From Bacillota bacterium (lineage in GTDB: Bacteria; Bacillota; Bacilli; Desulfuribacillales; Desulfuribacillaceae): a DNA stretch of 64,000 nucleotides. Shown here piece after piece: positions 1 through 7,494 of the stretch; the first letter of the stretch is position 1; every line of letters starts with the position of its first letter. The position numbers were made by a program, and so were the translations under genes. The notes under the pieces were generated by a model. That model did no database searches and had not been told where the DNA came from. It worked only from the letters and a program-made list of their open reading frames with translations. The stretch is from assembly GCA_023388635.1 (NCBI GenBank), contig JAEWFW010000058.1, positions 29,552 to 93,551 on the forward strand. The letters run 5' to 3'.

Positions 1-418
1 CTAAATATGGTTGTATGTTCCTGTTGACCATCCACGGACTTAAATCTATATAGATTTGATTTGCTTTTAATTCAATGTCTTTTGCTCTGTCGGCGGGGAT
101 AAAGCTCTTGACTTTCGCAAGGGCGTTTACCAGTTCATCACCTCGTATCACGTTTGAAAGGCCGGAAAGACCCATCAAGATAGCGGAAAGGTCGGAAGTC
201 GAAAAAACTCTTTTATCAATTTTGTATTTCTGCATGATTTCAAAGCCACCGCCCACTCCTGAGATTGAGCGGATAGGAATGCCTGCCATGTTGATCGTGT
301 CTATGTCACGGTAGATTGTGCGGGGCGAAACTTCAAACATATCTGCTAACCCCTGTGCGCCTATCCGCTCTTTATCAAGGAGTAGCATAATAATGCTGAC
401 AAGCCTGTCTACTTTCAT
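1..418 (-). CDS. YafY-type HTH/WYL transcriptional regulator, N-terminal part
   Basis: The gene runs off the left edge; 139 codons are visible with no stop. An HTH_11 (DeoR-like) winged helix-turn-helix occupies roughly the first 60 residues, with the recognition segment SPRTIYRDID, followed by a GVGGGFEI wing. In the YafY family a C-terminal WYL domain follows, but it lies outside the window. The ATG at 418 is preceded by AAAGGCGG. It is divergent from the DJ-1/PfpI gene across about 100 bp, so control of that gene is a reasonable inference. The ligand is unknown. Confidence 0.85.
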   Translation of the reverse strand, partial: MKVDRLVSIIMLLLDKERIGAQGLADMFEVSPRTIYRDIDTINMAGIPIRSISGVGGGFEIMQKYKIDKRVFSTSDLSAILMGLSGLSNVIRGDELVNALAKVKSFIPADRAKDIELKANQIYIDLSPWMVNRNIQPYL

Positions 419-520
419 CTGACAGCCGCCTTTCAAATAATTTTTCATCATTCCCATTGTTGCCATAATGCTGTCAACAATTGCATAGTACAATAAGGAC
501 GCAGACAAATCAATATAACA

Positions 521-1165
521 ATGAAAACGGAGGAAATCTATGTTTACGTTCTTGATACTTTAGCCGACTGGGAACTGGGGTACGTAACTTCGGAGCTGAA
601 TTCTGGTCGATTTTTCAAAAAGGGCGCGCAGCGTGTATCGCTCAAAACGGTCAGTTATTCCAAAAAGCCGATCCATACAATGGGCGGGCTGACAATCGTG
701 CCCGATTGCTTAATGGATGATATTGTTGTGAGTGAAACAAGCATGTTGCTATTACCGGGCGCAGATACGTGGAACGACCCAAAGCATGGCGCGATCATCG
801 AAAAAGCAAGCGAGCTTCTCTCTGCAGACGCTACGGTGTGTGCGATATGCGGGGCTACCGCTGCGCTTGCAAACTTTGGACTATTGGATAAGCGTCCGCA
901 TACCAGTAATGGAGCGGGATTTCTTGAAATGGTTTCTCCCTGTTATAAAGGGCAAAGCTTTTATATAGACAAGCCGTCTGTGAAGGATAACAACCTTATT
1001 ACTGCAAATTCCACTGCAGCGTTGTTGTGGGCGAAACAAATAATTGAACATTTAGGCGTTTTTCAATCAAACACACTGGAAGCTTGGTATGAATATTTTA
1101 GTACCGGTGAGCCTGAACATTTCTTTACCCTCATGCAAACTTTGCCGTCCGGGAATGAAAACTGA
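521..1165 (+). CDS. DJ-1/PfpI family protein (class I glutamine amidotransferase-like)
   Basis: A 214-residue protein of the usual DJ-1/PfpI length. The nucleophile elbow is visible as AICGAT with Cys110 as the likely catalytic cysteine, preceded by the LLLPGADTW strand-loop typical of the fold. Members include proteases, deglycase-like and chaperone-like stress proteins, so the exact activity cannot be read from sequence; it most resembles YdeA-like putative cytoplasmic members. It is divergent from the YafY-type regulator. No strong ribosome binding site precedes the ATG (an AATAAGGA lies about 22 nt upstream); a GGAGGA just inside the ORF has no in-frame start behind it. Confidence 0.85.
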   Translation: MKTEEIYVYVLDTLADWELGYVTSELNSGRFFKKGAQRVSLKTVSYSKKPIHTMGGLTIVPDCLMDDIVVSETSMLLLPGADTWNDPKHGAIIEKASELLSADATVCAICGATAALANFGLLDKRPHTSNGAGFLEMVSPCYKGQSFYIDKPSVKDNNLITANSTAALLWAKQIIEHLGVFQSNTLEAWYEYFSTGEPEHFFTLMQTLPSGNEN

Positions 1166-1572
1166 TATACCTTTGTCATAAGCAGAACAGTTGTTTAGAC
1201 CACATGAACCTTATTGAAGTTATTGATAAAAGGCATGTGCATGTGTCTTGTTATTCATGTACAGGGTATGAGCATAACCCTTGCTACGCTAAATTTCGAT
1301 TTGTCGAGGAGTAATAAGAGCACAGACCATATGTTTTGAGTTTCGCAGTTTGTTTAAACTGAATACATGCATTTTCTTATAACTGCGGCATATTTTGCTT
1401 AAGCTCAAAAATCTTTTTTCATCGTTTTCACAAAAAGACATAGCGGGTGGGGGGATGTCTTTCTTTTATGTAATAAAGTATGATATTATAAATGCAAAAT
1501 TTGTTCAGTCAAATAAACAATAGAAGCTTGTCGGACTTTTAAAGAACCGCCATTCATAATCAGGAGGGGCAT
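1166..1572 (+). other. 407-bp intergenic region without a gene
   Basis: No convincing coding frame on either strand. The region is AT-rich. Its right end holds a hairpin plus AT-rich element that recurs before the next gene (entry at 1434) and an AGGAGGGG ribosome binding site at about 1561-1568 for the methyltransferase. It may contain decayed sequence, but I could not recognise any remnant. Confidence 0.5.
1434..1489 (+). promoter_or_regulatory. Hairpin plus AT-rich element, copy A (putative terminator/promoter)
   Basis: AAAGACAT (1434-1441) can pair with ATGTCTTT (1455-1462) around a G-rich loop. It is followed by an AT-rich stretch ending in a TATTAT -10-like hexamer (1484-1489). The stretch 1455-1489 closely matches 2244-2276 upstream of the next gene (about 22 of the last 25 bases identical), so it is a duplicated regulatory segment. 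Whether it terminates, starts transcription, or both is inferred. Confidence 0.45.
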
Positions 1573-2124
1573 ATGTTTGAGAAAAAACTAGAAAATCCCG
1601 TAAGACTTGCGGAATTGGCACCGCTGGAAACACTGAAAAGAATTGGGCTGGGTAACGAGCAAGTGGTATGCGATATTGGAGCCGGAAGTGGTGTTTTTAC
1701 TATTCCGGCTGCAAACATTACAACGAACAAGGTCTTTGCGCTTGATATCAACGAGGAGATGCTTTCTATTATAGCGGAAAAAGCCTCTAAAGAACGGCTA
1801 GAAAATATTACATGCATCAAAGTAAAAGACAACCGTTTTTCAATAGAGAACGATTCTATCGATCTCGCGCTGCTTGTAACCGTGCTTCATGAAATTCCTA
1901 ATAAAGAAGACTTTCTAGCGGAAGTCAAGAGGATATTGAACATTAACGGAAAAGTCGCTTTGATAGAATTTCACAAGAACGAGACACCGATGGGTCCTCC
2001 CTTATCCCATCGAATCTCACAAGAAGAAACCAATGGTATCTTTCAAAGTTTGGGCTTTATGCAATACGACGCGTTTGATTTGGGGGCTAATTTTTATTGT
2101 CAAGTGTATAAGCCTGTATCTTGA
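1573..2124 (+). CDS. Class I SAM-dependent methyltransferase
   Basis: A 183-residue Rossmann-fold methyltransferase (Methyltransf_11/25-like). Motif I is DIGAGSG (residues 35-41), an acidic strand-2 end follows (ALDINEEML), and a motif IV-like VTVLHEIP is near residue 100. It consists only of the catalytic core with a short C-terminal extension, so the substrate cannot be predicted. Start ATG 1573 has an excellent AGGAGGGG. It is monocistronic or paired with the downstream broken gene. Confidence 0.88.
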   Translation: MFEKKLENPVRLAELAPLETLKRIGLGNEQVVCDIGAGSGVFTIPAANITTNKVFALDINEEMLSIIAEKASKERLENITCIKVKDNRFSIENDSIDLALLVTVLHEIPNKEDFLAEVKRILNINGKVALIEFHKNETPMGPPLSHRISQEETNGIFQSLGFMQYDAFDLGANFYCQVYKPVS

Positions 2125-2217
2125 GGAAACGTTTTTTGATCTACCAACTTCCAATTTATCGATCGGTAATGAGCTGTGATCATTCTGGTAAATCTTTTTT
2201 GCACCATAATTTTAAAG

Positions 2218-2276
2218 AGGCATGTTTTCCTAGCCGGGAAGCTATGTCTTTTTTATATAGTAAAGTATGTTATTAT
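2218..2276 (+). promoter_or_regulatory. Hairpin plus AT-rich element, copy B
   Basis: AGGCAT (2218-2223) can pair (with G-U) with ATGTCT (2244-2249), and TTCC/GGAA pair inside. A T-run and the AT-rich block with a TATTAT hexamer (2271-2276) follow, strongly similar to 1455-1489. It sits about 50 bp before the GNAT::Nudix remnant. Confidence 0.45.
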
Positions 2277-2326
2277 TAATTCATAGTATATCACGCAGAC
2301 AAACCGAAATTTATGAGGGCGCACCT

Positions 2327-2718
2327 ATGCAAATAGTATATGATACAAGAAAAGATTTACCATGTGAAGGATTACATGATTTGTTTAAGGCTTTATTCAA
2401 GGCGTAAAGAGGGAGATGCTTGAGGAAACTGGGCTGATTATACATAATCCTAAAATTTGTGGAATTAAGCAATTTCAGACGGAACAAGACGAAAGATATA
2501 TAGTTCTTCTTTTTAAAACTGATCAATTTGAAGGTGACGTAATTTCCTCCGATGAAGGTGAAATGATTTGGATAGAACGAGAGAATCTTTCTAACTATAA
2601 TCTAGTTAATGATTTCATGGATTTACTAAGTGTATTTGATAATGAATATATCAATGAGATGATATACGAGCGTCATAGAGTAGACAATGATTTTAAATGG
2701 ATTATGAAATTATATTAA
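2327..2718 (+). pseudogene. GNAT N-terminus joined out of frame to a Nudix hydrolase C-terminus
   Basis: ATG 2327, behind GAGGG, opens a 26-codon frame beginning MQIVYDTRKDLPCEGLH, which resembles the N-terminus of GNAT acetyltransferases, and ends at TAA 2405-2407. In another frame, from about 2389, the sequence reads GFIQGVKREMLEETG, the second half of a Nudix box, and continues with a normal Nudix C-terminal half to 2718. The G-x5-E half of the box and the Nudix N-terminus are missing. A deletion that fused two neighbouring genes, with the junction near 2388-2395, explains both halves. An ATG at 2416 could translate a 100-residue Nudix fragment, but it would lack part of the catalytic box. 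Confidence 0.75.
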
Positions 2719-2773
2719 AATTCATTGGAACATTCTTCAAAAATTACCGTCTTAATATCAGGAGGTGTTTTAT

Positions 2774-4024
2774 ATGAAAAAAATCATTGTATTTCTTGTA
2801 TTGCTGCTAACATTAACAGCTTGTGAAGGTATTACAAATGTAACTGCTACAAACTTAATGGCAGGCGTTAACAGAAATGATATTGCCCCAATCGTCATTG
2901 ACAACTCCCGGGAAAGCGGTGTCGATAAAATAACGGAAATCGCTGATTTTTCGCTTGATATTTTCGGTAAAATCCACGAGGGTGAAAACACGCTTATTTC
3001 GCCACTTTCTATCATTTCTGCCCTATCCATGACGGCAAACGGAGCGGATAAGGAAACGCTGTCGCAAATGGAGGAGGCTTTCGGTGCAGATATAGGCAGT
3101 TTAAACGAATATCTGTATGCCTATAAATCATATCTCCCGACTGCCGACAAATACAAGGTAAGCCTTGCCAATTCCATTTGGTTTAAGGATACAGAGAGTT
3201 TGACAGTAGAAAAGGAATTTTTACAAACAAACAAGGACTATTACGATGCCGAGGTGTATAAAGCACCTTTCGATGATAGCACGAAAAATGACATTAACGC
3301 TTGGGTCAATGAAAAAACGGATGGGCAGATTAAAAAACTTTTAGAGCAAAAGCCTCCCGAAGATGCTGTAATGTACCTTATCAATGCGCTGTCTTTCGAC
3401 GCTGAATGGCTGGATATCTACAAGGATACTTCCGTGCGTAAAGATGAGTTTACTACACAGAACGGCGATAAAAAGACGGTCGATTTTATGCGCAGCACTG
3501 AACATGGCTATATCGAGCTTCCAAATGCCGTAGGATTTTCAAAGCCATATGCCGATAATAAATATTCCTTTGTGGCATTATTGCCCGAAGAGGGGCTGGC
3601 AGTATCGGATTTTATAGCCTCAATGGACGGTAAAACACTAATTGAGGCAATTAAGAACCAAAGCAATGATCAGGTGCATGCCTCTATGCCTAAATTTGCC
3701 TTTGAATATAATAAAGAGCTTGCCGAAATATTGAAAGAACTGGGTATAAAGGACGCCTTTGATGCAAATTTGGCAGATTTCAGCTCCCTTGGACAGTCGA
3801 GTCAAGGAAATATTTTTATCAGCCGCGTTATTCATAAGACAAAAATCGAGGTAGACGAAAAAGGCACAAAAGCAGGTGCGGTTACCGCCGTAGAGATAAT
3901 GGCGGGATCTGCCCCTCTGGCAGAACCTAAGATAGTCAACTTAAACCGTCCATTTTTCTTTATGATCGTGGATAACGAGTTTGGTCTGCCGATTTTTATG
4001 GGTGCTTTAAACGATGTGATATAA
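2774..4024 (+). CDS. Serpin-family serine protease inhibitor, predicted lipoprotein
   Basis: A 416-residue serpin, normal family length. A lipoprotein signal ends in LTAC (Cys17), so the protein should be anchored outside the membrane. The serpin core is clear: NALSFDAEW, the breach/hinge segment EKGTKAGAVTAVE, and the C-terminal NRPFFFMIVD and GLPIFMGAL. Small residues in the hinge suggest an inhibitory rather than a non-inhibitory serpin. The reactive bond lies near the MAGSAP loop, but P1 cannot be fixed. A GTG at 2765 overlaps the AGGAGGTG ribosome binding site, so ATG 2774 is the start. Serpins are patchy in Bacillota, so acquisition by transfer is possible. Target proteases are unknown. 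Confidence 0.92.
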   Translation: MKKIIVFLVLLLTLTACEGITNVTATNLMAGVNRNDIAPIVIDNSRESGVDKITEIADFSLDIFGKIHEGENTLISPLSIISALSMTANGADKETLSQMEEAFGADIGSLNEYLYAYKSYLPTADKYKVSLANSIWFKDTESLTVEKEFLQTNKDYYDAEVYKAPFDDSTKNDINAWVNEKTDGQIKKLLEQKPPEDAVMYLINALSFDAEWLDIYKDTSVRKDEFTTQNGDKKTVDFMRSTEHGYIELPNAVGFSKPYADNKYSFVALLPEEGLAVSDFIASMDGKTLIEAIKNQSNDQVHASMPKFAFEYNKELAEILKELGIKDAFDANLADFSSLGQSSQGNIFISRVIHKTKIEVDEKGTKAGAVTAVEIMAGSAPLAEPKIVNLNRPFFFMIVDNEFGLPIFMGALNDVI

Positions 4025-4073
4025 TAAATGAGCATAAATGTAGCAGGCAAATTCTGCTCCTATTCCAATAATG

Positions 4074-4099
4074 GACTCCTTTGAGGAGTCTTTTATTTT
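4074..4099 (+). terminator. Rho-independent terminator after the serpin gene
   Basis: Stem GACTCC/GGAGTC with a five-base loop, followed by TTTTATTTT. Confidence 0.75.
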
Positions 4100-4124
4100 G
4101 AAGAATTGTAAAATTGTATTATAT

Positions 4125-4151
4125 GCGACAGGAATAGACATATGGTATAAT
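4125..4151 (+). promoter_or_regulatory. Candidate promoter of the VWA/XpaC/TelA operon
   Basis: A perfect TATAAT at 4146-4151 preceded by TGG (extended -10), with a GCGACA -35-like hexamer 15 bp upstream. It lies 40 bp before the first gene of the operon, just after the serpin terminator. Confidence 0.55.
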
Positions 4152-4191
4152 TATGTTTATTATAAATGTAAAAATGTGAGGAGCGATAATT

Positions 4192-5718
4192 TTGTACAAA
4201 AAACTAGCGATCATCCTTTTAGTGGCAGTTTTATTGCTTTCTCTGAGTGCGTGTTCGGGAGCGGAGGACACATTCACTATTTTATCAAGTAGTGAAAATC
4301 AGGATTTAGAGCCAATGCTCAAGGAATTTGCACGAAAAAATGATATCAATTTGAAGTTTGAGTATACAGGCTCTTTAAATATTCCTTCCATGGTAACATC
4401 ATCGCAAAAAAATTATGATGCGGTGTGGTCCTCAAACAGTATATGGAACGCTTCTATCCCCAGTTCCGTTTTGAAAAACTCAAAATCCATATCGATTAAT
4501 CCTGTAATCTTTGCAGTAAAGGAAAGCAGGTACCAAGCTCTGGGATTTAGCAAGGATACGGTTGTAAGAGATTTGGTACAAGCAGTTGAAGCAGGAAATT
4601 TGAAATTTTTAATGCCTTCGGTCACCCAGACAAACAGCGGTGCATCGGCTTACATAGGCTTTTTAAACTCGTTGGCTGGCAATCCGCCGGTTTTGACAGA
4701 GGAAGATTTACAATCACCGGCTTTGCAAGAAAGCTTAAAGACGCTGTTTAAAGGAGTGGTGAGAAATTCCGGCAGTGACGAATATTTAATCGACATATTC
4801 AAGGAGGGAGATTACGACGCCCTTGTAAACTATGAATCTTCATTGATAGAATTGAATAAGCAGTTGATAGAAAGCAACCGGGAACCTTTAAGATTTATTT
4901 ATCCTTCTGATGGAGTTTCTGTTTCGGATAGTCCCTTTGCATACATAGATAACAATGATAGCGTGAAACTGGAGAATTTCAATAAGCTGCAAAGTTTTTT
5001 ATTGTCCGCCGATACTCAGCAAAAGCTCGAAAGCATGGGTAGAAGAACTACCTATGGAGGTCTGGTATCAAACGATGAGGTTTTTAAGGAATCGTATGGA
5101 ATTGATAAGAATGCGTATTTGTCACCGATTAAATACCCGGCGAGTACTGTAATTAAAAGTGCACTGAATCTTTATCAGGATTTGTTCAGAAAACCTGTTG
5201 CGGTGGCTTTTTGCCTTGATTACTCAGGCAGTATGAGCGGACAGGGGAATAGGCAGCTAGTGGCGGCAATGGAAAAGATATTGGATTATGCGCTGGCTTC
5301 GGAGGATATGATACAGTTTTCTGAACAGGATCAAATATTCGTCATCCCCTTTGCAAGTGAGCCGAAATGGGTCGATGCAACGGCATTTGGCACCGACACG
5401 GCAATGCTGATTTCCAAGATCAAGGAAACGCAGCCAGGGGGTGGAACCGATATATATCAGCCGGTGGAGCACGCCGTTGAATTATTAAAGGATTTTGATA
5501 CCGACGTATATACAAAGTCGATTGTCCTAATGACCGATGGTGCGTCCGACGGTAGATTCAGCCGCAATACCTCCTACAATATCCCTGTATTTTCGATTAT
5601 GTTCGGCGAGGCATATCCTCAACAACTGGATGACATCAGCGAACTGACAAAGGGCAAGACGTTTGACGGCAGAATAGACCTTATTAATGCCTTTAAAGAA
5701 ATAAGAGCGTATAATTAG
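4192..5718 (+). CDS. Lipoprotein with solute-binding domain fused to a VWA domain
   Basis: 508 residues. A lipoprotein signal ends in LSAC (Cys21). Residues about 28-310 look like a type 2 periplasmic-binding fold (TILSSSENQDLEPMLKEF, NYDAVW, VNYESS). Residues about 335-505 are a von Willebrand A domain with an intact metal-ion site: D343-Y-S-G-S and later TDG (Asp449). It should sit on the outer face of the membrane and bind a ligand or partner through the metal site. The binding half is visibly related to the protein encoded at 6362. It uses a TTG start behind GAGGAG. It is the first gene of a four-gene operon with XpaC and TelA. Function is unknown; a role in envelope stress or toxic-ion response is inferred from TelA only. 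Confidence 0.8.
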   Translation: MYKKLAIILLVAVLLLSLSACSGAEDTFTILSSSENQDLEPMLKEFARKNDINLKFEYTGSLNIPSMVTSSQKNYDAVWSSNSIWNASIPSSVLKNSKSISINPVIFAVKESRYQALGFSKDTVVRDLVQAVEAGNLKFLMPSVTQTNSGASAYIGFLNSLAGNPPVLTEEDLQSPALQESLKTLFKGVVRNSGSDEYLIDIFKEGDYDALVNYESSLIELNKQLIESNREPLRFIYPSDGVSVSDSPFAYIDNNDSVKLENFNKLQSFLLSADTQQKLESMGRRTTYGGLVSNDEVFKESYGIDKNAYLSPIKYPASTVIKSALNLYQDLFRKPVAVAFCLDYSGSMSGQGNRQLVAAMEKILDYALASEDMIQFSEQDQIFVIPFASEPKWVDATAFGTDTAMLISKIKETQPGGGTDIYQPVEHAVELLKDFDTDVYTKSIVLMTDGASDGRFSRNTSYNIPVFSIMFGEAYPQQLDDISELTKGKTFDGRIDLINAFKEIRAYN

Positions 5719-5729
5719 AGGGGAATCGT

Positions 5730-6365
5730 ATGAGAGAAATATTTCTTGGTATCGCGACGGCAGTAGTATTCCTGGTAGTCTGGCTGATAGGCGACAATAT
5801 CGTAATATCCGCTGTAAGCAGTGCGGTTTGTTTGGCAATCGCTGTTTTTACCATAAAGGCTTTGGACAAGGAAAAGAAAATAAAAGTTAACTTACAAGAC
5901 GATGAAGACGCATACGATAAGGTTCGTAAATCGATTGATGATTACAGTGCCTCTATCTTACGGTATACTGATAAATTTAAAAGCCTGAATGTAGAGAAGG
6001 ACGTCATAGTAATGCTAGTTTCAGTCTATAGAACATGCATAAAAATATCGGATGCGCTCAAGGAAGATCATTCTCTCTACACGCAGCTCAATGACTTTTC
6101 CTCCTATTATTTACCCAGATTGATTAATATTTTGGATACCTATGAAAATTTGGCTGAAGGTTCATTTAAAACAGATGAAGCGGAGAAATTTGCCTCGCAA
6201 TTTTCCCACTTTTTGACTCAGATAACAGATGCTTTTGATAGAAAATATTACAGCCTTTTCTCGAAGGATGTCTTAGACAGCAAGGCTGAAATGGTTGCCA
6301 TGACGGCTATATTTACATCAGAAGGACTTGTGGACAATAAAGATTTTACGGGAGGGACGAGATGA
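5730..6365 (+). CDS. XpaC-like protein (5-bromo-4-chloroindolyl phosphate hydrolysis family)
   Basis: 211 residues with two N-terminal hydrophobic helices (about residues 4-40), then a helical cytoplasmic region with the pattern DYSASILRYTDKFKSLNVEKDV and YYLPRLINILDTYENL, characteristic of the XpaC family (PF10112). In Bacillus subtilis xpaC is paired with the TelA homologue yaaN, and the same pairing is seen here with one gene between. Despite the family name, no hydrolase motif is visible and the true role is unknown. ATG 5730 is behind GAGGGGA, 11 bp after the VWA gene. It overlaps the next gene by 4 bp (ATGA), suggesting translational coupling. Confidence 0.85.
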   Translation: MREIFLGIATAVVFLVVWLIGDNIVISAVSSAVCLAIAVFTIKALDKEKKIKVNLQDDEDAYDKVRKSIDDYSASILRYTDKFKSLNVEKDVIVMLVSVYRTCIKISDALKEDHSLYTQLNDFSSYYLPRLINILDTYENLAEGSFKTDEAEKFASQFSHFLTQITDAFDRKYYSLFSKDVLDSKAEMVAMTAIFTSEGLVDNKDFTGGTR

Positions 6366-7462
6366 AAAAAATAGTCAGAGCAGTTATTGCCTTTATTGTA
6401 GTGATTGTAATCGGTATCACTGTATCCATAATGATGAATGACAAGGATAAAGCGGTCACCGTTACGGGCGCTGTAGGTGGAGGAAAGGAAAACTTTCTTG
6501 CCGATCCGGAGATTTTGAAAATTTTACATGACAGATACAATATAAACTTGAAGGTGGATAATTGGAGCAATAACAAGCTCATTAAGGACCCATTAGAAAC
6601 AAAGGACAAGAAAGGCTATGATTTTGTTTTTTTCAGTGATGAAAGATTCTACGAATATTATAAAAAGCCTGCTGTGGCTGATGAAGCACCAAGGCTGCCA
6701 ACGCTTAAATCTCAGATTGTTTTATCAACTCCCATAGTCGTTTATAGCTGGGACAGTATATGTGATACGCTTATAGAACAAGGTGTCGTGGAAAAGATTC
6801 AGGATATCTACTACATTACCGATATGCCTGCCGTATTGTCATATATTGAAAACAACACGAAGTGGTCGGACATAGGGATCAAGGATATTTACGGCAAAAT
6901 TAATATTGCCAGCACAGACCCGGTAACATCTTCGCCCGGCGCCACTTACTACGGGCTTTTGGCGTCGATTATGAACGAGGGATACGTTGATGAAAGCAAT
7001 ATCAACGATGTTCTTCCAAAACTTAAAGGCTTTTACAAACTTTCAGGCTTTATGAACAATACGCCTGCTGATCTGTTCGATTTGTATCTCAGAATGGGAA
7101 AAGGCGCTTATCCGATGATCGTTGACTATGAAAAATCGATTATTGATTTTGCCAATAACAATCCCGATAGCTTTAACATGGTCAAAGACAAAATAAGAAT
7201 CTTGTATCCGAGTCCCACCATATGGAATTCCCACTGTATCATGAGCTTTACAGAGGGAGGCACAACCTATGTGGACGCTTTGGCTGATCCGGAAATTCAA
7301 AAAATAGCATGGGAGAAATACGGTTTCAGAACCGGTGTCGTAGGCGGCGAATATGACGTGAACTCCGTTCCGGTAAAGGGAATCCCGCAAGAAATAACTT
7401 CGGCAACCAAGGGACTACAGAAAGAGATTTATGATCAAATTATTGAAGCGCTTAAGAATTAA
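6362..7462 (+). CDS. Membrane-anchored solute-binding-like protein
   Basis: 366 residues. One N-terminal membrane segment (about residues 5-24) has no lipobox Cys, so this is probably an uncleaved anchor with an outside domain. The rest resembles a type 2 substrate-binding fold and parallels the first gene of the operon step by step: INLKVDNWS with INLKFEYTG, GYDFVFF with NYDAVWS, SPGATYYGLL with NSGASAYIGFL, MIVDYEKSI with ALVNYESSL, IRILYPSP with LRFIYPSD. It therefore looks like a VWA-less paralogue. No ABC permease or ATPase is nearby, which argues against ordinary uptake. The start ATG overlaps the XpaC stop and has GGGAGGG upstream. Confidence 0.75.
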   Translation: MKKIVRAVIAFIVVIVIGITVSIMMNDKDKAVTVTGAVGGGKENFLADPEILKILHDRYNINLKVDNWSNNKLIKDPLETKDKKGYDFVFFSDERFYEYYKKPAVADEAPRLPTLKSQIVLSTPIVVYSWDSICDTLIEQGVVEKIQDIYYITDMPAVLSYIENNTKWSDIGIKDIYGKINIASTDPVTSSPGATYYGLLASIMNEGYVDESNINDVLPKLKGFYKLSGFMNNTPADLFDLYLRMGKGAYPMIVDYEKSIIDFANNNPDSFNMVKDKIRILYPSPTIWNSHCIMSFTEGGTTYVDALADPEIQKIAWEKYGFRTGVVGGEYDVNSVPVKGIPQEITSATKGLQKEIYDQIIEALKN

Positions 7463-7494
7463 TATTTAATTAAAAGATAGAGGGGAGATTGGCA

